DNA of 8,646 nt from Acidobacteriota bacterium (lineage in GTDB: Bacteria > Acidobacteriota > Aminicenantia > Aminicenantales > Aminicenantaceae). How positions within the stretch are numbered: the stretch's first letter is position 1; every line of letters begins with the position of its first letter. The notes beneath the pieces are model-generated. The model searched no databases and was not told the DNA's origin. It saw nothing but the letters and a program-made list of their open reading frames with translations. This document shows, in pieces, positions 1-5,341 of the stretch. Both the position numbers and the translations under genes were made by a program. The stretch is from contig JAUWSR010000155.1 of the NCBI GenBank assembly GCA_030609975.1, positions 1-8,646 of the forward strand, read 5' to 3'.

Positions 1-176
1 ATGAAGCCCATTACCTCCTGAGCATCAAGGATAACGGTGTGGGCTTCCCCAAAGATCTGGATTTTCAGGCCACCCAGACTCAAGGACTTCAGATCGTCAA
101 TGATCTGGTGGCCCAACTGCAGGGGACCATCCGGCTTGATCGCCGCGGGGGCACTACATTTAAAATTTCGTTCTAG
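1..176 (+). CDS. Sensor histidine kinase, C-terminal fragment (5' end outside window)
   Basis: Reading from base 3 gives 57 codons ending at TAG 174-176. The peptide begins EAHYLLSIKDNGVGFP and ends GGTTFKISF. DNGVGFP is the G1 box and TQGLQIV the G2-like box of a HATPase_c (GHKL) ATP-binding domain. The sequence from the G2 box onward (LVAQLQGTIRL, then GGTTF) resembles PAS-linked kinases of the HisKA_2/HWE type, which phosphorylate a partner response regulator from the membrane or cytoplasm. Only the last third of the ATPase domain is present, so sensor domain, phosphorylated histidine and partner cannot be seen. The ATG at base 1 is out of frame with this product. It converges on the XRE gene across a 96-bp gap filled largely by a dispersed repeat. 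No terminator is evident after the stop. Confidence 0.85.
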   Translation, partial: EAHYLLSIKDNGVGFPKDLDFQATQTQGLQIVNDLVAQLQGTIRLDRRGGTTFKISF

Positions 177-180
177 TGGA

Positions 181-235
181 GTCATTGCGAGGCCCTACTT
201 TCCTCGAAATAACATAGGATTACTTTGCTTCGCTC
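181..235. repeat. Dispersed GTCATTGCGAGG-type palindromic repeat, diverged copy
   Basis: The copy opens with GTCATTGCGAGG (181-192) and closes with GATTACTTTGCTTCGCTCG (218-235). The reverse complement of the closing part has the CGAGCGAAGC core of the same family. A second, internal pairing CGAGG (188-192) / CCTCG (202-206) lies between them. GTCATTGCGAGCGAAGC...GCAATC elements are familiar as intergenic repeats in many anaerobe genomes. A more perfect copy lies at 5192-5219. It sits between the convergent kinase and XRE genes and may form a structured RNA at their 3' ends. It is not a classical terminator, as no T-run follows. Confidence 0.55.
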
Positions 236-272
236 GTTCAAGATCCGAAGGACTGAGGCAAACTCTCCGAAC

Positions 273-611
273 TCAGCGCTTATTCTGCTCTGACAATATG
301 GTTTCGACACGCTCCCGGATTATCATCTCTATCATCTCGGTAAGTGCGATCTGAGACGGGGAAACTTGGGAGCTGTCCGAAACGAAAAACTCTGATATCT
401 CACATTCCAGCCCACGGGCGATCTTGGTCAGGATCTCCCAGGTAGGGTTGGAATATTTTCCACCTTCAATGTTGCAGAGACTGGAAGCGGGGATACCGGC
501 TAGATCAGCCAATTCCTTCTGCAGCATGGACCTGCCGGATTTAATCCGGCTTGACTTCGTCTGACGAAGGCGTTTGATATTGGCCCCAAGATCATCCAAT
601 CCAAATTCCAT
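273..611 (-). CDS. XRE-family helix-turn-helix transcriptional regulator
   Basis: A 112-residue protein with one lambda-repressor/Cro-like HTH_3 domain at about residues 9-72: LGANIKRLRQ, then LQKELADLAGIPASSLCNIEGGKYSNPTWEILTKIARGLECEI in pieces typical of the family (scaffold helix, recognition helix around IPASSLCNIE, closing helix WEILTKIARGL). The C-terminal 35 residues (ALTEMIEMIIRERVETILSE) look like an amphipathic helix suited to dimerisation. There is no sensor domain or metal-binding cluster, so any effector is unknown. It is transcribed divergently from the redox operon at 818, and the shared 206-bp region contains an inverted repeat around the operon promoter, so it is the obvious candidate regulator; that link is inference. 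ATG at 609-611 is chosen because an in-frame stop lies 24 bp upstream. No Shine-Dalgarno lies at normal distance. Confidence 0.87.
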   Translation of the reverse strand: MEFGLDDLGANIKRLRQTKSSRIKSGRSMLQKELADLAGIPASSLCNIEGGKYSNPTWEILTKIARGLECEISEFFVSDSSQVSPSQIALTEMIEMIIRERVETILSEQNKR

Positions 612-648
612 ATAAAAATTAATACCACAAATAATTTAATTCTTCAAG

Positions 649-664
649 TCTCCTCTCCTCCCTC
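649..664 (-). promoter_or_regulatory. Purine-rich, Shine-Dalgarno-like stretch displaced from the XRE start
   Basis: On the minus strand these bases read GAGGGAGGAGAGGAGA, a strong ribosome-binding-like run. It ends about 37 nt before the annotated ATG of the XRE gene. Just after it comes TTG AAG AAT TAA, a three-codon reading frame in the same phase as the regulator but closed by a stop. The normal 5-10 nt window before the ATG is A/T-rich with no such motif. It could load ribosomes on a minimal leader ORF or act as a standby site, or the purine run may be chance. Confidence 0.3.
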
Positions 665-722
665 AAGGCTTTGAGTGTATAAGATACCCCAGTTATCCTC
701 CGCCTAAAAATATAATTGAAAA

Positions 723-773
723 AATTACTTGACATGGCAATAATATGGAAATAAATTATAATAGCAAGTAATT
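723..773. promoter_or_regulatory. Candidate operator: perfect 9-bp inverted repeat bracketing the operon promoter
   Basis: AATTACTTG (723-731) and its exact reverse complement CAAGTAATT (765-773) are offset by 42 bp, close to four turns of B-DNA, so the arms lie on the same helix face. The left arm overlaps the -35 element; the right arm falls around the expected transcription start. A direct repeat ATGGCA (734-739, 775-780) accompanies them. Because one arm lies upstream of the transcript start, the arms cannot pair in the mRNA, which favours protein binding. The divergent XRE protein is the natural candidate ligand; this is inference. Confidence 0.5.
729..762 (+). promoter_or_regulatory. 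Sigma70-like promoter of the redox operon
   Basis: A consensus -35 TTGACA lies at 729-734. A -10 TAAATT (752-757) follows after the ideal 17-bp spacer, and a consensus TATAAT (757-762) overlaps it by one base but with a 22-bp spacer. Transcription would start near 764-769, leaving a leader of about 50 nt. The leader carries AGGAGGG at 805-811, seven bases before ATG 818. The -35 hexamer overlaps the left arm of the inverted repeat, so repressor binding would directly block polymerase. Confidence 0.6.
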
Positions 774-817
774 AATGGCATGAGGGATAAAAACAATATT
801 TAAGAGGAGGGTAATGT

Positions 818-1204
818 ATGCCTAAACTAACACTGGATGATCTGAAAAAGATCAGGGAGAGGGTCCAAAGCCAAAGCCTCCTGAGCGAGGAGGGGCCTTA
901 CAAGGTTAAGGTGACCGTCCACATGGGTACCTGCGGCATCGCCGCCGGAGCTCGTAAAGTTATGGAGACCCTTATGAATGAGGTGGAAGAGAAAAATGTC
1001 CAAAATGTTTTCCTCACCACCAGCGGGTGCGCCGGTCTCTGCAGCCTGGAACCTATGGCTACCGTCGAAATTGCTGACTCGATACCCATCAAGTACGCGG
1101 AACTGACGCCGGAGAAGACCAAAGAGATCTTCGAACGGCATGTCCTGGGACAGGAACCGGTGCTTGAGTATGCCATCGCTGCCGGCAGCGAACGGTCGAT
1201 TTAG
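818..1204 (+). CDS. Thioredoxin-like [2Fe-2S] ferredoxin-domain subunit, HndB-like
   Basis: A 128-residue soluble protein. Residues about 28-110 form a thioredoxin-like [2Fe-2S] domain, with VHMGTCGIAAGA (Cys39) and TTSGCAGLCSLEP (Cys71, Cys75). It resembles HndB-type subunits found beside NuoF-like flavoproteins in anaerobic hydrogenase and dehydrogenase complexes, where such proteins relay electrons. It contains only three cysteines, whereas the equivalent domain at the start of the next gene has four (C-x4-C...C-x3-C). I recall GTCGIAAGA as common in this subfamily, so the missing cysteine may be a family trait and not damage; the fourth ligand cannot be assigned from sequence. The start is fixed by AGGAGGG seven bases upstream; ATG 814 is out of frame. 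The stop is 11 bp before the fusion gene, which indicates one transcript and probably one complex. Confidence 0.85.
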   Translation: MPKLTLDDLKKIRERVQSQSLLSEEGPYKVKVTVHMGTCGIAAGARKVMETLMNEVEEKNVQNVFLTTSGCAGLCSLEPMATVEIADSIPIKYAELTPEKTKEIFERHVLGQEPVLEYAIAAGSERSI

Positions 1205-1215
1205 GAGGCAAAAAC

Positions 1216-4200
1216 ATGAAAGAAAAACATTATCGTATGCAGTTGAACCTCTGTGGAGGATCGGCCTGTTATGCCAATCATTCCTTTGAAGTAAAAAAGG
1301 CTTTGGAGAGCGAATTAAAAAAACAGGGCCTTGAACGCGAGGTCGAGATCGTCACAACAGGCTGCAACGGTTTCTGTGATACCGGCCCCCTGTTGGTAGT
1401 TAAGCCTGAGAATATCTATTACAATCACTTGAAACCCGAGGATATTCCTCACCTTGTGGAGGAACACTTTCTCAAGGGCCGCCCGGTTAAAAGGCTCATG
1501 TTCATTCCCCCATCCGAAGAGGAATTCCTGCCCAAACTCTCCGAGTTGAGCTTTTTCAAAAAACAGATCCTGGTAGCGCTCAGGAATCGAGGTGTGATCG
1601 ATGCCGAAAAGATCGATGATTACATCGGCCGCAACGGCTACATGGCTGTGTCCAAAGCCTTGACCGAAATGACTCCGGAGCAGATCTTGGATGAGATCAA
1701 AGCTGCAGGGCTGCGCGGCCGCGGGGGGGCAGGCTTTCCCACCGCAGTCAAATGGGAAATGGTGAATAAAGCCGAAGCTGACACGAAGTACATCGTTTGT
1801 AATGGGGACGAGGGAGACCCCGGGGCCTATATGGACCGCAGCATCATCGAGTCCGATCCTCATTCGATTTTGGAGGGAATGCTCATTGGGGCTAAAGCCA
1901 TGGGTGCCAAAGAAGGAATCGTCTACATCCGTAATGAATACCCTATCGCCGTCCAGCGCATGAATGTGGCCATCGATCAGGCCCGCGAATATGGTCTGTT
2001 GGGAAAGGATATTCTAGGAACCGGATTTGATTTTGACGTCAAGGTCATCCGTGGGGCCGGCGCGTTTGTATGTGGCGAGGAAACCTCACTCATTGCGTCT
2101 ATTGAAGGCCGTTTAGGAGAGCCGCGTCCACGCCCGCCCTTTCCAGCTGAAAGCGGCCTCTGGGGAAAACCCACCAATATCAACAATGTCGAAACCTGGG
2201 CCAATGTACCGGTGATCATTGACCGCGGCTCCGATTGGTATTCTTCCATCGGAACCGAGACCAGCAAAGGGACCAAGGTCTTTTCGGTAGTGGGCAAGGT
2301 CAAAAATACAGGTCTTGTGGAAGTGCCCATGGGAATCACATTGGGTGAGATCATTTTTGATATTTGTGGTGGCGTCGCCGATGATAAAAAATTCAAGGCG
2401 GTCCAGATCGGAGGTCCGTCCGGTGGCTGTCTGCCTGCAGAGCACCTGAATCTGCCCATTGATTATGAGAGCCTCACCGCAGCCGGAGCCATGATGGGTT
2501 CCGGGGGCATGGTCGTGACGGATGAAAGCACCTGCATGGTGGACATGGCCCACTTCTTTTTGAACTTCGTCAAGGACGAATCCTGTGGAAAGTGCACGCC
2601 CTGCCGCGAAGGTATTCCTCTGATGTTGGATTACCTCACCCGCATCAAAGAGGGCCGGGCCGAGCTGGAAGATCTGGAAGACCTGTATGAATTGGCGCAG
2701 GGAATTAAAGAAAGCTCGTTGTGCGGTTTAGGAAAAACCGCCCCTAATCCTTTTTTGACCACCTACCGCTATTTCAAGAATGAATACATCGATCACATCA
2801 AATACAAAAAATGTGATGCCGGTGTGTGCAGTCTTTTGGTTTCTGCACCCTGCCACCACACCTGCCCCATCGAAACTGAAGCCAGTTCTTACATTGCCCT
2901 GGTCGCTCAAGGGAAATACAAAGAAGCTCTGGATGTCAACATCTGGGCTAATCCGCTTCCCAGCGTCTGCGCTCGTGTCTGCCACCACCCTTGTGAGACC
3001 ACCTGTAAAGCCGGTCAGTTTGGCGAGCCGATCGCTGTACGCGACCTCAAACGTTTTGTCACAGATAAAGCTCATGCTGAGGGAGGACTATCGCAAGTAA
3101 AACCGCCCGCAGAAAAACTCGACAAGGTGGCCGTTGTGGGCTCCGGACCTGCCGGTCTAATGGCCGGGTGGGAACTGGGCAAACAGGGCTATCAGGTAAC
3201 GATTTTCGAGGCAGAATCCGTTCCCGGCGGGATGCTCTCCTGGGGTATCCCCGAATACCGCCTTCCCAAAGAGGTCCTGTACTCAGAGATCGACCGCATC
3301 AAAGATATCGGGCTGGAGATCAAGTTCAACACCCGGGTTGGTCAAGATGTGACCATTGACGAGCTCAGAGAGCAGGGGTACAAGGCTGTCTTCCTAGCCA
3401 CCGGCACTCCCGTCAACCTCAAACTTGGGATTCCCGGAGAAGAGCTCGAGGGCGTGGTCGATCCAATTGAGTTCCTAAAAAAATATAACCTGGAGGGCAA
3501 GGCTGAGATTGGAAAAAAAGTAGCCGTCGTGGGCGGCGGCAACACAGCTTTTGATGCCGCCCGTACAGCCTGGCGTTTGGGTGCGGATGTCACCATCCTT
3601 TACCGCCGCACCCGTTCTGAGATGCCGGCCAACGTGGAGGATATCGCAGAGGCTCTGGAGGAAGGGATCAAGATCGAGGAGTTAACCCTGCCCATCGAAG
3701 CCTATGCAGAGAACGGCCGTTTGAGCGGCATCAAATGCCAGAAAATGCAGCTGGGCGCATTCGATAAATCCGGACGACGACGTCCCCTTCCGCTGCAGGA
3801 CAGTGAGTTCGACCTGGAAGTGGATACCCTGATCCCTGCCATTGGTCAGGAACCGAATCTTGATTTTATGAAGGGGAAGACCGAGCTTCAAGTTTCCAAA
3901 TGGAATACCTTGGAGATCGATCCCGAAACCATGGCTACCAACCTGCCTGGCATCTTCGCCGGGGGAGATCTGGTCACCGGGCCCGCCACTGTATTGGAAG
4001 CTATGGGACAAGGCAAGATCGCGGCAGAATCCATCCACAAGTATATCCGGGGTGAAAGCCTGGAAAGAGATTATCAACCCACCAGTGCCCGTTTGGAGGT
4101 GCCGCCGGTCCAGTTTATTCCTGAGGACGATGTGGAACCGGTCAGGATCCACATGCCTAAGCTGCCCGTGGAACAGAGGATGAACACCTTTAAAGAAGTC

Positions 4201-4308
4201 GAACTGGGGATTACGGATGAGATGGCGATGGACGAGGCCAAACGTTGTCTCCGCTGTGACCTGGAAAGTCTAAGAATGAGAGGCGAAGGAGCACAAAATG
4301 GCAGGTAA
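1216..4308 (+). CDS. NuoF-GltD fusion: NAD(H)/FMN and NADP(H)/FAD iron-sulfur oxidoreductase
   Basis: A 1030-residue cytoplasmic protein, predicted to exchange electrons between NAD(H) and NADP(H). Domains: thioredoxin-like [2Fe-2S] (Cys13, 18, 50, 54); NuoF FMN/NAD domain with GLRGRGGAGFP (165-175), NGDEGDPGA (196-204) and GAGAFVCGEETSL (280-292); N3-type [4Fe-4S] site CGKCTPC (457, 460, 463) with Cys503. A GltD/NfnB-type Fer4_20 domain follows, with Cys533, 538, 546, 550 and Cys585, 589, 593, 597 (probably two [4Fe-4S] clusters). Then an FAD/NADPH domain: GSGPAG (642-647), GGGNTAFDAAR (773-783), YRR (796-798, suits the NADPH phosphate) and FAGGDL (914-919). The C-terminus has CLRC (1011-1014). 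Known NuoF-like HydB subunits carry ferredoxin domains after the N3 site; here GltD replaces them. ATG 1216 has AGGAGG at 1203-1208. It lies 11 bp after the [2Fe-2S] gene and overlaps the RRM gene by 11 bp. Domain assignment is firm; the reaction and any bifurcation are inferred. Confidence 0.93.
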   Translation: MKEKHYRMQLNLCGGSACYANHSFEVKKALESELKKQGLEREVEIVTTGCNGFCDTGPLLVVKPENIYYNHLKPEDIPHLVEEHFLKGRPVKRLMFIPPSEEEFLPKLSELSFFKKQILVALRNRGVIDAEKIDDYIGRNGYMAVSKALTEMTPEQILDEIKAAGLRGRGGAGFPTAVKWEMVNKAEADTKYIVCNGDEGDPGAYMDRSIIESDPHSILEGMLIGAKAMGAKEGIVYIRNEYPIAVQRMNVAIDQAREYGLLGKDILGTGFDFDVKVIRGAGAFVCGEETSLIASIEGRLGEPRPRPPFPAESGLWGKPTNINNVETWANVPVIIDRGSDWYSSIGTETSKGTKVFSVVGKVKNTGLVEVPMGITLGEIIFDICGGVADDKKFKAVQIGGPSGGCLPAEHLNLPIDYESLTAAGAMMGSGGMVVTDESTCMVDMAHFFLNFVKDESCGKCTPCREGIPLMLDYLTRIKEGRAELEDLEDLYELAQGIKESSLCGLGKTAPNPFLTTYRYFKNEYIDHIKYKKCDAGVCSLLVSAPCHHTCPIETEASSYIALVAQGKYKEALDVNIWANPLPSVCARVCHHPCETTCKAGQFGEPIAVRDLKRFVTDKAHAEGGLSQVKPPAEKLDKVAVVGSGPAGLMAGWELGKQGYQVTIFEAESVPGGMLSWGIPEYRLPKEVLYSEIDRIKDIGLEIKFNTRVGQDVTIDELREQGYKAVFLATGTPVNLKLGIPGEELEGVVDPIEFLKKYNLEGKAEIGKKVAVVGGGNTAFDAARTAWRLGADVTILYRRTRSEMPANVEDIAEALEEGIKIEELTLPIEAYAENGRLSGIKCQKMQLGAFDKSGRRRPLPLQDSEFDLEVDTLIPAIGQEPNLDFMKGKTELQVSKWNTLEIDPETMATNLPGIFAGGDLVTGPATVLEAMGQGKIAAESIHKYIRGESLERDYQPTSARLEVPPVQFIPEDDVEPVRIHMPKLPVEQRMNTFKEVELGITDEMAMDEAKRCLRCDLESLRMRGEGAQNGR

Positions 4309-4540
4309 AAAGCTTTATGTGGGGAATATCTACTGCATGGCGCAAAAAGAACACCTGCGCGACCTGTTTGGCCAGTACGGTAGAGTGGACTTTGTAAACA
4401 TGCTCGAAGGTACGGGCTACGGCTATGTAGAGATGAACACGGTCGTCGCTGCCGTCAAAGCCAAGAAGGCCTTGGACGGCAGCGATTTTCTGGAGAGGAC
4501 CATACGGGTAAAATACGCGGACGAACCTGTCTACATGTGA
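4298..4540 (+). CDS. Small RRM-domain RNA-binding protein
   Basis: An 80-residue protein that is a single RNA recognition motif. RNP2 is LYVGNI (residues 6-11) and the RNP1 region is TGYGYVEM (39-46), followed by the second helix (AAVKAKKALDG) and final strand (RTIRVKYA). Bacterial single-RRM proteins are thought to bind RNA, some being cold-induced. RNP1 is atypical: Thr replaces the usual basic first residue and Met the usual last aromatic, while both central aromatics (Tyr41, Tyr43) remain. The beta2-beta3 loop is shorter than usual, lacking the DRETGRSRG-like stretch. The start at 4298 lies inside the end of the fusion gene (overlap 11 bp) with AAGGAG six bases upstream, so translation is probably coupled. 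Why an RNA-binding protein shares this redox operon is not evident. Confidence 0.88.
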   Translation: MAGKKLYVGNIYCMAQKEHLRDLFGQYGRVDFVNMLEGTGYGYVEMNTVVAAVKAKKALDGSDFLERTIRVKYADEPVYM

Positions 4541-4545
4541 AAAAA

Positions 4546-4560
4546 TAGGACCGTCCCCTA
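4546..4560. repeat. Short imperfect palindrome TAGGACCGTCCCCTA at a tail-to-tail junction
   Basis: These 15 bases are nearly self-complementary and fill the 17-bp gap between the convergent RRM and DUF5658-like genes, supplying the TAG stop of the latter. AATAGGGACCGTCCCCTATT-like units recur as intergenic elements in many bacterial genomes, and this looks like a degenerate single unit. The loop would be too small for a stable hairpin, so I do not call it a terminator despite the A-run (T-run on the minus strand) beside it. Confidence 0.35.
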
Positions 4561-5040
4561 AAAGCCACCGAGAACAGTTTTTATATTCAGAATCTGTGCG
4601 ACCTTAAAAAACGAGAAGGCCTCCACGAATACCAGAACGATATACAGAGTGAGAACTCCGTAAAGCAGGATGCCGATGCGCATCTTGCCAAAGACCTTGA
4701 AGTTTTTATGGATCAGAAAAAAGCTTATACAGAATACGGTCAATAGATATTTAACGATCAAGGCCAACGCGATATCCTTGTTCATTAACAACAGCATAAA
4801 GGGATTGAGTTCGACGCCTCCGAAACGGATCAAGGTCAGAGTCAAGTAGGCATCCAGCATACAAAGGATGAGGATAGAGGTGATAACGATCAGGTAGTGT
4901 GTGTTGTAGCGGTCGACATAATAATTTACGTCTTCTTCATCCCGGCGGGCACACTTCCGTTTTCCCCAAAAAGCAAAGCGGCTCAGGGGTTTTGTAGGAC
5001 ATGTCCTCCGGTCGAATTGTCGGCGTCTTTCCGTATTCAT
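4558..5040 (-). CDS. DUF5658-like integral membrane protein
   Basis: A 160-residue protein with a charged cytoplasmic-looking N-terminus of about 45 residues, rich in arginine (ERRRQFDRR, GKRKCARRDEED, then YYVDRYN), and three predicted membrane helices at roughly 48-70, 88-112 and 121-146. The segment LDAYLTLTLIRFGGVELNPFM, on helix 1 and the following loop, matches the family pattern in which a helix with LDA.LTL is followed by a G.vELNP motif. The function of the family is unknown. It is convergent with the redox operon and monocistronic. A good promoter lies at 5110-5139, and the leader of about 60 nt contains an inverted repeat. No Shine-Dalgarno stands at normal spacing before ATG 5038-5040; AGGTGA is about 25 nt upstream. 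The stop lies within a short palindrome. Confidence 0.78.
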   Translation of the reverse strand: MNTERRRQFDRRTCPTKPLSRFAFWGKRKCARRDEEDVNYYVDRYNTHYLIVITSILILCMLDAYLTLTLIRFGGVELNPFMLLLMNKDIALALIVKYLLTVFCISFFLIHKNFKVFGKMRIGILLYGVLTLYIVLVFVEAFSFFKVAQILNIKTVLGGF

Positions 5041-5056
5041 GCCATAAAATACAAGA

Positions 5057-5090
5057 GAGAGTCACCTGTGAGATGAAAAATCCGACTCTC
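5057..5090 (-). promoter_or_regulatory. Inverted repeat in the 5' leader of the DUF5658-like gene
   Basis: GAGAGTC (5057-5063) and GACTCTC (5084-5090) form a perfect 7-bp stem around a 20-nt loop. The loop contains TCAC/GTGA (minus strand TCACAGGTGA), which could pair internally. The element lies between the predicted start near 5103 and the start codon at 5040, so it would be present in the RNA. AGGTGA, the only Shine-Dalgarno-like motif, is inside the loop. I do not recognise it as a known riboswitch class. Confidence 0.4.
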
Positions 5091-5109
5091 CCGCTTCCTT
5101 GTGATAAAT

Positions 5110-5139
5110 TTTATACCACAGCAAAAGATAACGTGTCAA
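5110..5139 (-). promoter_or_regulatory. Sigma70-like promoter of the DUF5658-like gene
   Basis: On the minus strand a consensus -35 TTGACA (5134-5139) is followed by an 18-bp spacer and TATAAA (5110-5115). Transcription would begin around 5103, giving a leader of about 62 nt before ATG 5038-5040. This supports independent transcription of the membrane-protein gene. Confidence 0.6.
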
Positions 5140-5143
5140 ACGA

Positions 5144-5169
5144 TTAATGAAAGCGTGTTAATGAAAGCG
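5144..5169. repeat. Direct repeat TTAATGAAAGCG, two copies with 14-bp period
   Basis: Identical 12-mers occupy 5144-5155 and 5158-5169, separated by TG, just upstream of the -35 of the minus-strand promoter. They could be tandem activator half-sites for that gene, or a simple duplication. A weaker partial echo (AATGAAA) follows at 5171-5177. Confidence 0.45.
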
Positions 5170-5191
5170 AAATGAAAAATGTAATAAAAAT

Positions 5192-5219
5192 GTCATTGCT
5201 TCACTTTGCTCGCAATGAC
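5192..5219. repeat. Dispersed GTCATTGC...GCAATGAC palindrome, intact copy
   Basis: GTCATTGC (5192-5199) and GCAATGAC (5212-5219) form a perfect 8-bp stem around a 12-nt loop. The minus strand reads GTCATTGCGAGC then AAAGTGAAGCAATGAC, the usual form of this family; the relative at 181-235 is more diverged. It lies in the intergenic space between the divergent DUF5658-like and YjbQ genes. T-rich sequence follows on both strands, so a terminator-like role is possible. The rest of 5220-5341 holds only a -10-like TACAAT (5288-5293) without a good -35, and the ribosome-binding site AAGGAGA at 5328-5334. Confidence 0.65.
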
Positions 5220-5341
5220 TTTGCTTTTTGCTTCAATCGGGCGCACGATATATTTGTCTGTATCTTCGCTTCTTCAGCAATTTCATATACAATAAATTGT
5301 TTTCGGCCTACCATTCAATCATTGAATAAGGAGATCACAGC

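Noticed and set aside
37..354. A 105-codon frame on the plus strand
   Set aside because: It crosses the kinase stop, the dispersed repeat and the antisense of the XRE gene, and its composition looks random.
1315..4152. Several long minus-strand frames of 115-182 codons opposite the NuoF-GltD gene
   Set aside because: These are antisense shadows of a well-supported coding sequence with no recognisable motifs or ribosome-binding sites.
818..4308. The operon as a bifurcating hydrogenase (HndABCD/HydABC)
   Set aside because: There is no NuoE-like gene and no [FeFe] hydrogenase subunit or H-cluster motif in the window; the second half of the fusion is GltD-like.
5192..5235. Stem-loop followed by T-rich sequence as a rho-independent terminator
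   Set aside because: The stem is A/T-mixed with a 12-nt loop, belongs to a dispersed repeat family, and no plus-strand gene ends just before it.
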